Of a stretch of DNA of 64,000 nt, positions 62,382-64,000 are shown piece after piece (position 1 is the first letter of the stretch; every line of letters begins with the position of its first letter). The notes under the pieces were generated by a model. That model searched no databases and had not been told where the DNA came from. It was given only the letters and a program-made list of their open reading frames with translations. This DNA comes from Cytophagaceae bacterium (lineage in GTDB: Bacteria; Bacteroidota; Bacteroidia; Cytophagales; Spirosomataceae): contig JAIXOL010000003.1 of assembly GCA_027486845.1 (NCBI GenBank), forward strand, positions 1 to 64,000, in the 5' to 3' direction. The translations under genes were made by a program, and so were the position numbers.

Positions 62382-62939
62382 ATTTTAGTTAGTGGACTGT
62401 AAATTACTATAAATTAATACAAAAAAACGTACCAGATATCGCAAAATATTTGTAAATCAAGAAAGAAGCGATAGTAATAGCTAAATTATCATTGCTTTAA
62501 AGTCAATTTCTAGATTAGTCTAAATAGCTGCTCATGAAATAAAATTACCTCATCCGTACATTAACAGATGACTAAATGTTTCTCAAACATACGCTAAATA
62601 ATAGATATATCATCTTGAAAAACCTTTTTTACAGTAAATTCTTTGATTGCTAATGCTTGTGAAAGAGTTTGAGTTATATTTTTTTCAAGATATACAGCAA
62701 TTATAGATGGTGATGGCCATCATAGATTTTCAATAAGATTGCAAGAGATATATTTCATCTAAAACTTTTCGAGTTAGGAACTAAATCGCTATGAAACTTT
62801 TAAGTCTTAGTTTTCGTTTATTTTTTGTGAAAGCAAATATAGCATGATTAAAAACACTAATGGGTTTTATTGAAATTAAAATCAAGAATTAGATTTTTCA
62901 GTAATCATTCACGAAAACATTCATTTACTCAATAAAATT
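62382..62939. other. 560-base AT-rich divergent spacer
   Basis: No supported gene. A minus-strand open stretch without a start codon (about 62600-62725) reads as a short charged peptide (for example VYLEKNITQTLSQALAI) and could be a gene remnant. A palindrome GATGGCCATC lies near 62712. Promoters of mlaE and the Fe-S carrier must be here but no clear consensus was found. Confidence 0.4.
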
Positions 62940-63266
62940 ATGGTAACTGTAACAGAAATCGCAAAAAATAAAATTATAGAACTCCGTGCAAAAGATGGTT
63001 TAGAAGGAGATCTTGGTGTGAGAGTAGCCGTTGAAGGCGGAGGTTGTTCGGGTTTGATGTATGATTTGCAATTTGATGGCGAACAACGCCCAACTGACCA
63101 CATTTTTGAAGATAAAGGTATTAAAGTTTTTGTTGATAAAAAGAGCCTTTTGTATCTAATCGGTACAGAATTAGATTTTTCTGATGGCTTAAATGGAAAA
63201 GGTTTTCAGTTTAAAAATCCAAATGCCACTCGTACTTGTGGTTGTGGCGAAAGTTTCTCGGTATAA
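62940..63266 (+). CDS. HesB/IscA-type iron-sulfur cluster carrier
   Basis: The 108-aa A-type carrier has the three conserved cysteines: one in VAVEGGGCSGLMYDLQF and two in NATRTCGCGESF (CxC). It also has VFVDKKSLLYLIGTELDFSDGLNGKGFQFKNPNA. It accepts and delivers Fe-S clusters to target proteins in the cytoplasm. Assignment among IscA, SufA and ErpA is not possible without a neighbouring isc or suf cluster. It is monocistronic. Confidence 0.92.
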   Translation: MVTVTEIAKNKIIELRAKDGLEGDLGVRVAVEGGGCSGLMYDLQFDGEQRPTDHIFEDKGIKVFVDKKSLLYLIGTELDFSDGLNGKGFQFKNPNATRTCGCGESFSV

Positions 63267-63300
63267 ATTGACCGTTTGAAATGTTTTTAATGATATTTAT

Positions 63301-63344
63301 ACAAAAAATGGCAGCCCAATAATTTTAGGACTGCCATTTTTTGT
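63301..63344. terminator. Bidirectional terminator between the Fe-S carrier and Ppx/GppA genes
   Basis: A 14-bp perfect stem ACAAAAAATGGCAG / CTGCCATTTTTTGT with a 16-nt loop gives T-runs on both strands, between convergent genes. Confidence 0.88.
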
Positions 63345-63375
63345 ATAAAATTAATCGAAGAGAATGTTTTAAAAC

Positions 63376-64000
63376 TTACTTCAAAATCTTTGCCATTATA
63401 CCTTCTTTCAAAGCATAGCTAGAAATCCTAATTTTTTGAATATCAAGTGTTTGTATTACAAAACGTATCAGGCACATGGCCACAACAATCATATCGACTC
63501 GAAGCTCAATCATGCCCGGAATTTGCATTCTCTCAGTGTGATTCTTAAAAATCAGCTCATCGTAAGCCCCATAAAATGCTGAAAGCGAGTATTCAAAAGC
63601 AATTTCATTAGTTACAGGAAGTTGACCTTTGTCTTTCATATATTGCATATCAATGAGCGTATCAAAAGAGCCTGATGAACCAATCAAAACCTTCGGAGCG
63701 TATTGATGACAAGCATTGGCCAAAGGAAGTAGTTTTTCACGAAAAAAATCATCCATCATTTGTACCGAACGCATTGAAATGGGGTCAGATTTCATGAATT
63801 TATCTATCAAACGCTGACCTCCAATCTCGAAACTTTGTTTCCAAAATATTTTTTCATTGTTGCAGATAATAAATTCCACACTTCCGCCACCAATATCAAT
63901 TATCATCGAAGTTTCGGGAATTTTCATGGCTTGTTTTACGCCCTGACAAATCAATTCAGCTTCTTCATCACCCGAAATTACTTGAATTTCTATGCCTGTT
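63376..64000 (-). CDS. Ppx/GppA-family exopolyphosphatase, 5' end outside window
   Basis: The frame stays open to the window end. Upstream of the track's false TTG start it reads GIEIQVISGDEEAELICQG, which is a conserved Ppx/GppA element, so only the N-terminal part is missing. DIGGGSVEF is the ASKHA phosphate-binding loop, IGSSGSFDTL is a second loop, and RVDMIVVAMCLIRFV lies near the end. The enzyme releases phosphate from polyphosphate or from pppGpp. The C-terminal HD domain of long Ppx forms is absent, as in the short single-module type. Confidence 0.9.
   Translation of the reverse strand, partial: TGIEIQVISGDEEAELICQGVKQAMKIPETSMIIDIGGGSVEFIICNNEKIFWKQSFEIGGQRLIDKFMKSDPISMRSVQMMDDFFREKLLPLANACHQYAPKVLIGSSGSFDTLIDMQYMKDKGQLPVTNEIAFEYSLSAFYGAYDELIFKNHTERMQIPGMIELRVDMIVVAMCLIRFVIQTLDIQKIRISSYALKEGIMAKILK

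Overview
The window reads as chromosomal DNA of a low-GC Bacteroidota, most likely a Cytophagales/Spirosomataceae relative (Emticicia/Flectobacillus/Arcicella-like). The genus is an inference and was not tested. Supporting signs are gliding-motility/type IX secretion C-terminal domains, tandem SusC/SusD pairs, bacillithiol BshA, promoters of the TAnnTTTG (-7) class, few Shine-Dalgarno sequences and many Bacteroidota-type lipoproteins. No tRNA, rRNA, CRISPR array, intact insertion sequence or phage region was recognised.

Layout. 1-6.8 kb: the 3' part of a giant secreted repeat protein (Ig-like repeats, DUF11 repeats, T9SS type B sorting domain) and a smaller protein with the same sorting domain. 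7-8.5 kb: a small membrane protein and a lipoprotein archaemetzincin. 8.6-12.5 kb: hisC, a PLP group II decarboxylase and a VanZ-like gene on the minus strand, divergent from hemF. 12.7-16.6 kb: a probable lacI-tlpA-GH16 beta-glucan operon headed by a perfect 34-bp palindrome at its promoter. 17-21.9 kb: htpG, bshA, a UbiA prenyltransferase with a probably leaderless mRNA, and DUF2853. 22-25.6 kb: a minus-strand set (GntP-family permease, RidA, VOC protein, fold-type III PLP enzyme) that fits D-serine/D-amino acid catabolism. 26-30 kb: a propeller-cupredoxin fusion and a PA14-containing partner. 30-39 kb: a sugar nucleotidyltransferase, FMN glutamate synthase-like protein, fused SpmAB, VanX-type dipeptidase, pheS, a TrmH-family methyltransferase, a frame-broken remnant and an ATP-grasp protein. 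This stretch also holds two candidate microproteins.

40-51.7 kb: two consecutive SusC-SusD-lipoprotein loci whose promoters, leaders and first ~115 SusC codons are nearly identical while the barrels differ. 51.7-53.7 kb: a cytochrome c/copper monooxygenase-like protein convergent with a redoxin. 53.9-59.6 kb: DUF3127 (with an SSB-like tail), lysA, Uma2, acyl-CoA dehydrogenase and aspS. 59.7-62.4 kb: an MCE/Mla lipid-transport operon. 62.9-64 kb: an A-type Fe-S carrier and the 3' part of a Ppx/GppA phosphatase cut by the window end.

Several gene ends carry 'stuttering' repeats, in which a short word is repeated with small changes and faces an inverted copy of itself nearby. Many genes end in clear intrinsic terminators, which help fix operon limits and correct several starts in the ORF track. 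The least ordinary items are the D-serine-type operon, the twin SusC loci, the abutting operator-like palindrome of the LacI operon, the SSB-tailed DUF3127 protein and the stuttering repeat class.
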